Positions 1 to 7,415 of a DNA stretch of 19,042 nucleotides are shown here, piece after piece (position 1 is the stretch's first letter; the number at the start of each line of letters is the position of its first letter). The stretch is from CAZXCK01 sp964639225 (GTDB taxonomy: Bacteria > Chloroflexota > Anaerolineae > Aggregatilineales > Phototrophicaceae), in assembly GCA_964639225.1 (NCBI GenBank), contig CAZXCK010000082.1:1-19042 (forward strand), in the 5' to 3' direction. The position numbers were made by a program, and so were the translations under genes. The notes under the pieces were generated by a model. The model was given only the letters and a program-made list of their open reading frames with translations, did not search any database and was not told the origin of the DNA.

Positions 1-121
1 AAGGCTGTCCCTACGAATTTGGCCGGCAACGTTCATATTAAGCCCGGATTCACGCCGCTGTTGCGTGATTCAAGTATACGCAGCCGCATGAGCCACAGAT
101 GAAGGCCGGTGACCGTTTGCC
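1..121. other. Intergenic stretch at the left edge, no supported gene
   Basis: This stretch lies downstream of the M16 peptidase operon. A weak inverted repeat, TCACGC (50-55) with GCGTGA (63-68), has a 7-base loop but no T-run on either strand, so I do not call it a terminator. A plus-strand frame is open from base 3 to a TAA at 39-41. A minus-strand ATG at 36 is open to the window edge. Either could be the edge of a neighbouring gene, but both are too short to judge. Confidence 0.3.
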
Positions 122-1432
122 CTACGCGCCGTTGCCCGATCCCGCGCGGACCTGTGGCCCGGCGCTGGCAATCACCAGCCGGTCGGGGTGCAGGTATTTC
201 CGCGCCGCCGCCAGCAGATCGTCGGCGGTGAGGGCGCGGATGATGTCGCCATGCCGCAGCAGGTAATCCAGGCCCAGGCCGTAAGCCTCGATGTTGTGCA
301 GCGTCCCGGCCATGCCCTCGTTGGTTTCGAGCTGCAGCGGCATGCGCCCGATGAAAAACGCCTGGTTGTCGTCCAGGTCCTCGGCGCTGACCGGCTCGCT
401 GGTGATGCGCTCGATCTCGGCCAGGCACAGCTCGACGGTGCGCTCGACGTTGGCCGGGTTGACACCGGCCACGACGTTCCAGGGGCCAGGGCCGTAACCG
501 CCCTCGACGCGGCTGTAGGCGTAATAGGCCAACCCTTCGCGCTCGCGGACCACGTCACCGATGCGGCCCATCATGCCGAACTGTCCGAGGACGCTGTTCG
601 CCAGCCGCACGGCGTAGAAGTCAGCGGCGCTGCGCGGCGGTCCCAGCGTGCCCATGACGATATCGGACTGGGTTTTGCCCGGCACGGGGATATGCACCCG
701 GCGCGCTTCGACGAGCGGAGCCAGCGCGGGTAAATCCGGTGGCTGCGGCTGGGCCGGGTTGGACCAGTCGCCCAGGTGACGGCGCACCGTCTCGACGGCG
801 GCGAGGCCGTCCACCGCGCCCACGATCACCAGGATCATGCCGCGCGGCCCGTAGACGCGGGCGTGAAAGTCACGGACTTCGTCCAGTGTCAGCGTGGGCA
901 GGCTTTCCAGCGTGCCGGAGCTGCTGTGATGGTAAGGATGCTCCGCCGGGTACAGGCTCTCGCGGAAGGCGCGCCCGGCCTGCCAGCGCGTGTCCTGCTG
1001 GCGATAGCCGAGCAGCGTCAGGCGCTCGCCGCGCAGCCGCTCGACGCCGTCAGCGGGAAAGGCTGGGGCGCGCAGCGTATCGGCCAGCAGATCGACCAGC
1101 AGCGGCAGGTCCTCGGCCAGCGCCTTACCGCTGAAGCCGACCTTGTGCGGGCCGTAGCTGTAGCCCAGGTCCGCGCCGATGTCCTCAAGCTGGCTGTGCA
1201 GCGCGGCGAAATCGCGCCCGGCGGTGCCGCGCATGAGCGCCCCCGCCGTCAGCGCCGCCAGACCGTCGCGCCCCGGCGCTTCGTAGATGCTGCCCGCGTG
1301 CAGCGACCCGCTGATGACGACCGACTGCGTGTGATGGTTCTCGTACACCAGCACGGTGATGCCGTTAGCCAGTGTCTCGCGGGTGATGTTGTCCGCGTTG
1401 GGCAGGGAGCGCATGCTCTTAGGAGCGGTCAT
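122..1432 (-). CDS. M16 family peptidase-like protein, zinc motif absent (non-catalytic partner subunit)
   Basis: This is a 436-residue protein with the two-domain M16 (insulinase/pitrilysin) layout. At the position where M16 enzymes carry HxxEH, between a Gly-Leu and an 'LMRGT' segment at residues 57-70, it reads A-L-T-A-G. No zinc ligands are therefore present. The C-terminal half keeps the Arg/Tyr-type element of M16B partner subunits, 'REREGLAYY' at residues 296-304. In bacterial M16B heterodimers one subunit binds zinc and the other supplies the Arg/Tyr pair, and the upstream gene is the zinc-binding mate. The ATG at 1432 is preferred because AGAGG ends 9 nt before it; an ATG at 1441 is also possible. 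The gene overlaps the 3' end of the upstream gene by 14 nt, so coupled translation is likely. No signal peptide is seen, so a cytoplasmic location is inferred. Peptide substrate is unknown. Confidence 0.9.
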   Translation of the reverse strand: MTAPKSMRSLPNADNITRETLANGITVLVYENHHTQSVVISGSLHAGSIYEAPGRDGLAALTAGALMRGTAGRDFAALHSQLEDIGADLGYSYGPHKVGFSGKALAEDLPLLVDLLADTLRAPAFPADGVERLRGERLTLLGYRQQDTRWQAGRAFRESLYPAEHPYHHSSSGTLESLPTLTLDEVRDFHARVYGPRGMILVIVGAVDGLAAVETVRRHLGDWSNPAQPQPPDLPALAPLVEARRVHIPVPGKTQSDIVMGTLGPPRSAADFYAVRLANSVLGQFGMMGRIGDVVREREGLAYYAYSRVEGGYGPGPWNVVAGVNPANVERTVELCLAEIERITSEPVSAEDLDDNQAFFIGRMPLQLETNEGMAGTLHNIEAYGLGLDYLLRHGDIIRALTADDLLAAARKYLHPDRLVIASAGPQVRAGSGNGA

Positions 1433-2723
1433 CGTCGTCATCCTCTGTGTCGGGATCGTCGCCGGTGGGCACAAACCAGCCGACTGTGCGGTTGCGGCGG
1501 TGCAGGTAGCGCCGGGCGACCTGGCGCACGTCGTCAATCGTCACCTGCTCCAGCCGGTCCACGTAGTTCTCGAACCAGTCGTAGCTGGCGAAATTCTCGG
1601 CGAAAGCCAGCCAGAAGGCCTGCCCGGTGACGCCTTCCGTGCTGTAGGCGAACAGCGCCCGCGCCTGCTTTTTGGCTTTGTTCAGTTCGGCCTCGCTGAT
1701 GTCCGCCTCGCGCACGCGCTCGATCTCGGCGTCGAGGGCGGCCTCGGCCTCTTCGAGTGTGCGGCCATCGCGCGCGGTGACGCTGATCTGGTACAGGTAG
1801 GGGTCGATGGTGGGGACCAGCCCGCCATCGACGCCAGCGGCGATCTCCGTCTCGACCAGGGCACGGTACAGGCGGCTGGTCTTGTTATCGACGCCGCCCC
1901 CGCCCAGGCTGCTGGGGCCGGTCAGCACGCTGTCGAGAATGGCCAGCCGGAACCAGTCGTCGTCGGTGGCGGCGGGCGCATGATAGGCGAACTCTAAGAA
2001 GGCGGTGCGTCCGGGACGCTCCACCGTGACGCGGCGCTCGCCCTGCTGCTGCGGCTCCGGGCGGCTGACGAACTGCGGCCTCTCGCCGCCGGGGATGCCA
2101 CCGTACAGCGCCTCAATGCGCCGCAGCAGATCGGCGCTGTCGAAGTCGCCGACGGCGACGGCAATCGCGTTGGCGGGCACATAGTAGCGGCGGTAATGGT
2201 TGTACAGGTCGTCGCGGGTGATGGTGTGCAGGTCGGCCATGTCGCCGATGACTTCGTGATGGTAGCTGTGGACACGAAACGCGGCGGCGGTTACTTCCTC
2301 GTCGAGCCAGAACAGCGGCGAGTTCTCCGCGCCCTGCCGTTCGGAGATAATCACCGTGCGCTCGGCCTCGACTTCCTGCGGGGCGAAGGCGGCGTTGACC
2401 ATACGGTCGGCCTCGATTTCCAGCGCCAGGTCAATTTCATCGACGGGCAGCGTCTCATAGTAGGCGGTGTAGTCGAGAAAGGTCTGGGCGTTCCAGGTGC
2501 CGCCGCAGCGGTCGATGGCGCGGTCCAGCGAACCGGCGGGGAATTTGTCGGTGCCTTTGAAGAGCATATGCTCGACCCAGTGCGAGAGGCCGGTCTGGCC
2601 GGTGTGTTCGTTGCGGCTGCCCACCCGATACAAAACCCACCAGCTTACCAGCGGCGCGTTGTGAATCTCCTTGAGCAGCACCGTCAACCCGTTGTCTAGA
2701 ACATGTCTGGTGACAGTGGACAC
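1419..2723 (-). CDS. M16 family zinc metallopeptidase, catalytic subunit
   Basis: This is a 434-residue M16 peptidase. The inverted zinc motif HWVEH lies at residues 48-52, within 'GLSHWVEHMLFKGT'. The downstream glutamate ligand is probably E128 in 'VIISERQ', preceded by the 'EIEADRM' segment typical of the family. The C-terminal half (about 220-420) is the second M16 domain and lacks an obvious Arg/Tyr substrate-binding pair, which is present instead in the downstream partner. The two products probably form a heterodimeric oligopeptidase clamp. The start is a GTG at 2723 with a weak AAAGG 12 nt upstream. An extended -10 promoter (2770-2798) sits about 40 nt upstream. There is no signal peptide. 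The C-terminus is a very acidic Asp-rich tail whose codons overlap the start of the next gene. Confidence 0.93.
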   Translation of the reverse strand: MSTVTRHVLDNGLTVLLKEIHNAPLVSWWVLYRVGSRNEHTGQTGLSHWVEHMLFKGTDKFPAGSLDRAIDRCGGTWNAQTFLDYTAYYETLPVDEIDLALEIEADRMVNAAFAPQEVEAERTVIISERQGAENSPLFWLDEEVTAAAFRVHSYHHEVIGDMADLHTITRDDLYNHYRRYYVPANAIAVAVGDFDSADLLRRIEALYGGIPGGERPQFVSRPEPQQQGERRVTVERPGRTAFLEFAYHAPAATDDDWFRLAILDSVLTGPSSLGGGGVDNKTSRLYRALVETEIAAGVDGGLVPTIDPYLYQISVTARDGRTLEEAEAALDAEIERVREADISEAELNKAKKQARALFAYSTEGVTGQAFWLAFAENFASYDWFENYVDRLEQVTIDDVRQVARRYLHRRNRTVGWFVPTGDDPDTEDDDDDRS

Positions 2724-2769
2724 GATGCAATACAGCCTTTGTGCTCGTTACTTAACAATCAGAGCAGGC

Positions 2770-2798
2770 ATTATAGCATGGATTTCACACGGGCTTAA
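2770..2798 (-). promoter_or_regulatory. Sigma70-type promoter of the M16 peptidase operon
   Basis: On the minus strand, TTAAGC (2798-2793) and a perfect TATAAT (2775-2770) are separated by 17 nt. A TG one base before the -10 makes it an extended -10. Transcription would start near 2763, giving a leader of about 40 nt before the GTG at 2723. The surrounding bases are AT-rich compared with the neighbouring genes. Confidence 0.65.
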
Positions 2799-2831
2799 CG
2801 GGGAGAGCGAGGGCTTTTTCGGCGTTTCGCA

Positions 2832-2860
2832 ACAAAAAGTGAGGCGGTCCGCGAACCGCC
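2832..2860 (-). terminator. Rho-independent terminator of ugd
   Basis: Read on the minus strand, the stem GGCGGT/ACCGCC (2860-2855 with 2848-2843) has a 6-base loop and is followed within two to three bases by ACTTTTTGTT. It lies about 40 nt after the ugd stop and before the M16 promoter, so it separates the two units. Confidence 0.7.
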
Positions 2861-2900
2861 CCACAGCTATTGCAACTGTTCGGGGAATGACGATACCGTC

Positions 2901-4223
2901 CTAAATCGGTTCGACGCCTTCGCCGTTGGTGCCGCGACCGATACCGCGATAGGTGAAGCCAATCTCGCGCATCTTGACCGGCTCGTACATATTGCGCCCG
3001 TCGATCAGAATCGGCTGACGCATTGAGTCCCGGATGCGGCCCATATCGAGCTGTTTGAACTCGTTCCAGGGCGTGGCGACCACCAGCGCGTCGGCCTCTA
3101 CAGCCACTTCGTAGGGTGTGCCGCAAAGCTGAAGCTGCGGCATTTCCTCGGCGGCGTTGGGCATGGCGACCGGGTCATAAGCGCGCACGATCGCGCCCAT
3201 GCTCACCAGTTGGCGGGCAATCGACATGGCCGGCGACTCGCGCAGGTCATCGGTGTTTTCTTTGAAGGCCAGCCCCAGCAGGCCAACGGTGCGGTCGTTC
3301 ATGCTGCCGAGCAGTTCAACCAGCTTGAGCATCGCCTGCCGCCGCTGGAAATTGTTGATGTCCATCACCGCGCCCAGAAGCTGGGGGTGCATGCCGTGCG
3401 TCTGGGCCATATAGGCCAGCGCGGCCACGTCTTTGGGGAAGCACGAGCCGCCGTAACCGATGCCAGCCTGCAAAAAGTGATGGCCAATGCGCTTGTCGAA
3501 GCCCATGCCCTGCGCCACTTCGGTCACGTCCGCGCCCAGCTTCTCGCAGATGATGCTGATCTCGTTGATGAAGCTGATGCGCGTCGCCAGGAAGGCGTTG
3601 GAGGCGTATTTAATCATCTCGGCGGTGCGCAGGTCGGTCATGACGATGGGGGCGCGCAGCGGCAGGTAGAGCTGCGCCACCGCTTCCGCCGCATGGCGAT
3701 CCAGCGAACCGAGCACGGTGCGATCGGGGTGGATGAAATCGGCCACAGCGGAACCTTCGCGCAGAAATTCCGGGCAGCTCACCACCGAGAAGTCGATGGG
3801 TTCCGGCTGGTTCTTACCCACGATATCGGCCACCCAGTCGCCAGTGCCGACAGGCACGGTCGATTTGTTGATAATAATCAGCGGGTGGTCCATCGTCTCG
3901 GCGATGGTCTCGGCGGCGGCGCGCACATACTTGAGATCGGCCTCGCCGTCCACGCCTTCGGGCGTACCCACGCAGATAAAGACGTATTCCGCGTCTTTGA
4001 GTCCTTCCTCGTATGAGGTGGTGAAGCGCAGCCGACCGGCTTCCACGTTGCGCTCGACCATCTCTTTGAGGCCCGGCTCGTAGATGGGCATGACGCCGTT
4101 TTCCAGATCACGAATCTTCTTCGCATCGATGTCAACCGTGATGACGTTGTTGCCCAGATCGGCGAAACCGGTCGCGTTGACCAGCCCCACATAACCGGTT
4201 CCGATGACGCAGATGTTTTTCAT
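2901..4223 (-). CDS. ugd: UDP-glucose 6-dehydrogenase
   Basis: The 440-residue enzyme oxidises UDP-glucose to UDP-glucuronate in two NAD+-dependent steps in the cytoplasm, supplying acidic sugar precursors for polysaccharides or glycolipids. Family features in order: N-terminal Rossmann motif GTGYVG at residues 8-13; 'STVPVGTG' near 121-128; 'CPEFLREGSA' near 150-159; the central helix containing 'EMIKYASNAF' near 202-211; and the catalytic thiolate C261 in 'GYGGSCFPKD'. A C-terminal UDP-binding domain follows, with 'FKENTDDLRESP' and the 'DGRNMY' segment. Length is normal for the bacterial family. The ATG at 4223 is preceded by AGAGGTG about 10 nt upstream. The gene has its own terminator and is 106 nt from the preceding GNAT gene, so it may be transcribed separately or as the tail of that operon. 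A related GDP-mannose dehydrogenase is less likely because the sequence follows the UDP-glucose type throughout. Confidence 0.95.
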   Translation of the reverse strand: MKNICVIGTGYVGLVNATGFADLGNNVITVDIDAKKIRDLENGVMPIYEPGLKEMVERNVEAGRLRFTTSYEEGLKDAEYVFICVGTPEGVDGEADLKYVRAAAETIAETMDHPLIIINKSTVPVGTGDWVADIVGKNQPEPIDFSVVSCPEFLREGSAVADFIHPDRTVLGSLDRHAAEAVAQLYLPLRAPIVMTDLRTAEMIKYASNAFLATRISFINEISIICEKLGADVTEVAQGMGFDKRIGHHFLQAGIGYGGSCFPKDVAALAYMAQTHGMHPQLLGAVMDINNFQRRQAMLKLVELLGSMNDRTVGLLGLAFKENTDDLRESPAMSIARQLVSMGAIVRAYDPVAMPNAAEEMPQLQLCGTPYEVAVEADALVVATPWNEFKQLDMGRIRDSMRQPILIDGRNMYEPVKMREIGFTYRGIGRGTNGEGVEPI

Positions 4224-4329
4224 GCTAAGTTTTCACCTCTCAATATGACCGTCCGTGATGTTGTTGTGCTGAGCGAAAAGCAGCGATATAAGATACTATA
4301 CTGTCAGAATCGGCTGGCGGACCTTTAGC
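4224..4329 (-). promoter_or_regulatory. AT-rich intergenic region, possible weak ugd promoter
   Basis: The region between the GNAT gene and ugd has an AT-rich core (about 4285-4300). It carries a minus-strand TATAGT at 4300-4295 that could be a -10 element, but I find no convincing -35 at 16-18 nt spacing. No terminator-like hairpin follows the GNAT gene, so readthrough from the upstream operon into ugd remains possible. Confidence 0.25.
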
Positions 4330-4881
4330 TTACAGGCCCACCCGTTTCGCCATCCAGATATCCGGCCTGCCCGGTCCGTTGGCGTCGGGTATGACGCCGA
4401 CGATGGTGTAACCCATGCGCTGGTAAAACGAATAAGGATGGCCGCGCCGGTTCTGAATGCCGGTGACATGCTTCCACAGGTTGTCATAGAGATCAACCCC
4501 GCTCAGGCTGGTCATGTCGTTTTCGTCGTCTGTGCCCAGCATGATGGTGATGCCGCCGCGCTCGCGCACGCGATCTTCAAAATCGAGCACCAGCGCCCGC
4601 CCGATGCCGCTGCCGCGCTGATCCTCGCGCACCACCAGCGGATGCAGTTCCCATACGTTGCCGTCATATTCCGGGCGGCCACCAATCCAGCCGACAATCG
4701 CGCCGCTGTCGTCGGTGGCCACGCGGTTGATGTAACCGGCTTCCAGGCACTCGCCGACCTCGTCCAGCGCGGATTCCAGCGTGGGCCAGGCGTCCGGCCA
4801 GTTCTCAGCGAAGCTATCGACCAGCAGTTGCGCTGCCTGCTGCACGTCCGTCTCGTCCGCCGTCAGGTCGCGGATGTTCAC
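4330..4881 (-). CDS. GNAT family N-acetyltransferase, AAC(6')-like
   Basis: This is a 183-residue single-domain GNAT acetyltransferase that would transfer acetyl from acetyl-CoA to an amine. The acetyl-CoA pyrophosphate loop is visible as 'DQRGSGIGRAL' at residues 87-97. It is preceded by the beta strand 'ELHPLVV' and followed by 'FYQRMGYTIVGV' near the C-terminus, the usual beta-5/alpha-4 region. From memory of the family, proteins with the segments 'YDGNVWELHPLVV' and 'IMLGTDDE' are often annotated as aminoglycoside 6'-N-acetyltransferases. That substrate is not demonstrated, and the operon setting would equally suit acetylation of an amino-sugar. The start is the GTG at 4881, whose last two bases form the TGA of the upstream gene (GTGA overlap), with GGAG 8 nt before it. 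An in-frame extension upstream to 5088 is only a shadow of the oxidoreductase gene. Confidence 0.88.
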   Translation of the reverse strand: MNIRDLTADETDVQQAAQLLVDSFAENWPDAWPTLESALDEVGECLEAGYINRVATDDSGAIVGWIGGRPEYDGNVWELHPLVVREDQRGSGIGRALVLDFEDRVRERGGITIMLGTDDENDMTSLSGVDLYDNLWKHVTGIQNRRGHPYSFYQRMGYTIVGVIPDANGPGRPDIWMAKRVGL

Positions 4882-6200
4882 CGGCCACGCTCCATCATCA
4901 GCCGGGCCGCCCGCCGCCCGATCTCGACGGCGAAGTTGGTCCCCCGGTCCCAGGGATACACCTGGCTCATGCTGGCCCAGAACAGGCCCGGAACCGGCGT
5001 GCGCAGGTCCGGGATGTTGCGGCTGTGATTCACGCCGGGGACCGGCTGCGCATATGGCGCGCGGAACACCCAGGCTTTGCGCACCCACTCCGGCGAAAAG
5101 TCGGCGTTGAAAGTGGGCAGCACCGCCTGGAAACGCTCGATCAGCTCGGCCTCGCTGAGCTGGAAGTATTCATGGTCGGGCGGCACGTAATCGCCGCAGT
5201 AGACCAGCACATCGTCGTTGTAGTGCTGGCGCGGAATCCAGTTGGTGTGTTCCACCAGCGCCAGGAACGGGAACTGGCTCTTGTTTTTGTCCGGGCTGGT
5301 GGCGGGCAGATTAAGCCAGTAGGTGCCGTCGGTCAGCAGCGACTGACGCAGCGCAAACACCACACACAGCGCGCCGATGCTGTGCAGACCGGCCACCTGC
5401 TCGCCGTAGGGCGTCTCGGCCAGGCCGTCAGTGAGTTTGAGCAGCAGCCGGGGCGAAGTCGTCGAGAGCACGCGGTCGAAGGTGAACGGCTGGCCGCCCA
5501 CGGTCAGCGTGGGCCTGCCACCGGTAACGCTGATGCGCTCCACCGGCGATTCCAGGTGAATCACCGCGCCACGTTCCCGGATGCGGGCCGACATGGCATC
5601 CATCGCCGCCTGAAAGCCGCCCTGGAAGATACCCAGCCGCAGCGAGCGCGCCCGCACACGCGCCCACATCCAGGCCATGTTGACCTGCTCGTATTCTTCG
5701 CCGAATTTGCCGATGAGCAGCGGGCGGAAGAACTTGTTGTAGGCTTCCTGGCCCATGTGACGGCGCATCCAGTCGTGGGCGGTGTAGCGCTCCAGGTCCA
5801 GGCCGTCCGCTTTGAGCTTGAGATACAGCCCCCATACACCCATGCGCGCCGTACTCAGCAGCGACTGCGGCAGGAACACCGCCGACGGCGAAATCTCCGA
5901 GCGGTAGATTTTGCCGTCGATCCAGTAGCTGGTTTTGGGGCGGGGGAAGATCACCCGGTCCCACAGGTCCATTTCCTGGAGCAGGGCGCGTATGTCGCGA
6001 TCGCCCTCAAACCAGTGATGGTAGAACTTCTCCAGCGACCAGTCCCAGCCGGGATCGCGGAAGCCCGCCGCAAGCCCGCCGACCTCGGCGCCAGCCTCGA
6101 ACAGCGTCACCCGATGCCCGGCCCGAATCAAATCCCAGGCGGCGGCCAGACCGGTCGCGCCTGCGCCCACAATGCCAATTTTCAGGGATTCGTTGTGCAT
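4878..6200 (-). CDS. FAD-dependent oxidoreductase, amine oxidase / protoporphyrinogen oxidase-like
   Basis: This is a 440-residue flavoprotein of the amine-oxidase/phytoene-desaturase-like superfamily. The N-terminal dinucleotide motif GAGATG is at residues 12-17, with the ribose-binding glutamate at E35 in 'LFEAGAEVGGLAAGF'. The C-terminal FAD segment contains 'GLFWASMSQVYPWDRGTNFA' and 'EIGRRAARLM'. The middle (about 60-300) is the substrate domain. It has no transmembrane or signal segment, so it should be cytoplasmic. Family members with this architecture are commonly found beside glycosyltransferases and sugar-nucleotide genes in Chloroflexota and Actinobacteria. The reaction is unknown; oxidation of a sugar, polyprenyl or lipid substrate is inference. 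AGGGAG sits only 3 nt before the ATG at 6200, which is close. The stop overlaps the GNAT start by 4 nt and the DUF89 stop lies 15 nt upstream, so the genes are co-transcribed. Confidence 0.9.
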   Translation of the reverse strand: MHNESLKIGIVGAGATGLAAAWDLIRAGHRVTLFEAGAEVGGLAAGFRDPGWDWSLEKFYHHWFEGDRDIRALLQEMDLWDRVIFPRPKTSYWIDGKIYRSEISPSAVFLPQSLLSTARMGVWGLYLKLKADGLDLERYTAHDWMRRHMGQEAYNKFFRPLLIGKFGEEYEQVNMAWMWARVRARSLRLGIFQGGFQAAMDAMSARIRERGAVIHLESPVERISVTGGRPTLTVGGQPFTFDRVLSTTSPRLLLKLTDGLAETPYGEQVAGLHSIGALCVVFALRQSLLTDGTYWLNLPATSPDKNKSQFPFLALVEHTNWIPRQHYNDDVLVYCGDYVPPDHEYFQLSEAELIERFQAVLPTFNADFSPEWVRKAWVFRAPYAQPVPGVNHSRNIPDLRTPVPGLFWASMSQVYPWDRGTNFAVEIGRRAARLMMERGR

Positions 6201-6215
6201 ATGCTCCCTATGATC

Positions 6216-7388
6216 CTATCGTTTGAACTGCATGACGCCGCGCTTGCCGTTGATGCGCCACTCGGAGTCGATCTGGTCCAGTTGCTCGGCCATGCCCACC
6301 GGCAGACCGGCCAGCGGGTCGCTTTTCATCACGCGCAGGGCCAGCAGCGGCGCGGGGAAGAAGCCCAGCACATCGGCGAAAGGCGTCTCGGCGGGCCACA
6401 GGGCATCGCCCATCAACCGGCGATAGTTGGCGTCGCCCTTGACGATGACCAGCCGCGCCGACCGGAAAGCCGCCAGCAGATGCGGCGGCATCTCCCACAT
6501 CGACAGGCTGCTGTTCCAGAAGCGGTGCCACGTCAGCCGCAGCCGACCGTCTTCCAGCGCGGCGCGCAGCCGCTCGCCCAGCGCGGCGAAATCGCCACCG
6601 CGCCCGTCCAGCAGATCGACGAAACGCCACACGTCGTCGGTGATGGCGTCGCTGACGAATGTCGGGTGCGCCTTGAGATGCAGCACCACCGACGCGATGT
6701 TGTGCGAGATCAGCAGATCGGCCAGCGCCAGGTCCATCGTCAGCTCGCTGCCGGCGTTGTCGGCGACGATATGCACCGCGCCCTGCCCGGCCAGAATCTG
6801 CTGCACGGTGTCGGCGCGGTCATCGACCAGCAGATCGTCGTCGCTGGTTGTCGTGCCATGTTTCAGCGACGGCGCGAAGCTCAGGTCGATGCGGTTGCCC
6901 CACAGCGCGGCGTTGAGGGCTTCCATAAGGCGATCTTCCAGCGATACATCGCCAGCCTGCCCGTTTTCCAGGGCGCGCGCCAGCAGCTCCCAGTGGGTGT
7001 CGCGGGCGTATTCCTCGCGTTTGTAGGGTGTAAACGGATCGCGGCGGTTCTCGTACCAGCGCGTGCAGGCGATCAACTGGCGATAATAAAACGTCTCGGC
7101 GAAGAACCAATCGACGTTGTGCCATGTGAGGCCCATGCGCGCGTCATAGGCTGGCAGCCAGTCGGCGTAATCGGGGGCCAGCGGGTCGATCATGGCGATG
7201 GGCGCGTTACCGGCGATCGCCTCGCGCAGTTGGGTCAGCGCGTCCTGTATCGGCGGCGGCAGGTCCGGGTTACGCTCCTGAATCTCGCGCAGGGTGCGCG
7301 GGACTCGCGCCGCCATCGTATCGTAGGCGAAGTCGTTGCTGCCGTCGGTGCGGATTCTGCCGGGGAAGTTGGGTGGGGTTAGAATCAT
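6216..7388 (-). CDS. DUF89 / ARMT1-like metal-dependent phosphatase
   Basis: The 390-residue protein matches the DUF89 (damage-control phosphatase, ARMT1-like) fold. Metal-site residues are recognisable as D210-N211 in 'HIVADNAGSEL', and as D319 in 'VIVKGDANYRRL'. The family's late 'LRVMKSDPLAGL' segment, with a conserved lysine at about K355, is also present. The N-terminal 170 residues form the helical cap seen in this family. Characterised members remove phosphate from unwanted or damaged phosphometabolites such as sugar phosphates; yeast and human members act on fructose-1-phosphate-like compounds. The native substrate here is unknown, but its place between a flippase-like gene and a FAD oxidoreductase suggests a sugar- or lipid-phosphate. 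AGGAAG lies 7 nt before the ATG at 7388. The product is probably cytoplasmic. Confidence 0.85.
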   Translation of the reverse strand: MILTPPNFPGRIRTDGSNDFAYDTMAARVPRTLREIQERNPDLPPPIQDALTQLREAIAGNAPIAMIDPLAPDYADWLPAYDARMGLTWHNVDWFFAETFYYRQLIACTRWYENRRDPFTPYKREEYARDTHWELLARALENGQAGDVSLEDRLMEALNAALWGNRIDLSFAPSLKHGTTTSDDDLLVDDRADTVQQILAGQGAVHIVADNAGSELTMDLALADLLISHNIASVVLHLKAHPTFVSDAITDDVWRFVDLLDGRGGDFAALGERLRAALEDGRLRLTWHRFWNSSLSMWEMPPHLLAAFRSARLVIVKGDANYRRLMGDALWPAETPFADVLGFFPAPLLALRVMKSDPLAGLPVGMAEQLDQIDSEWRINGKRGVMQFKR

Positions 7389-7415
7389 CGTGCTGCTTCC
7401 TGTGTTGGTCTGCGA

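Noticed and set aside
50..68. Hairpin TCACGC/GCGTGA downstream of the M16 operon
   Set aside because: Only 6 bp, with no T-run on either side, so not supportable as a terminator.
5025..7382. 785-residue open frame on the plus strand
   Set aside because: It is antisense to the oxidoreductase and DUF89 genes, which have clear family motifs. The translation is rich in His, Arg, Gln and Gly with no domain pattern, as expected from GC-rich codon bias on the opposite strand.
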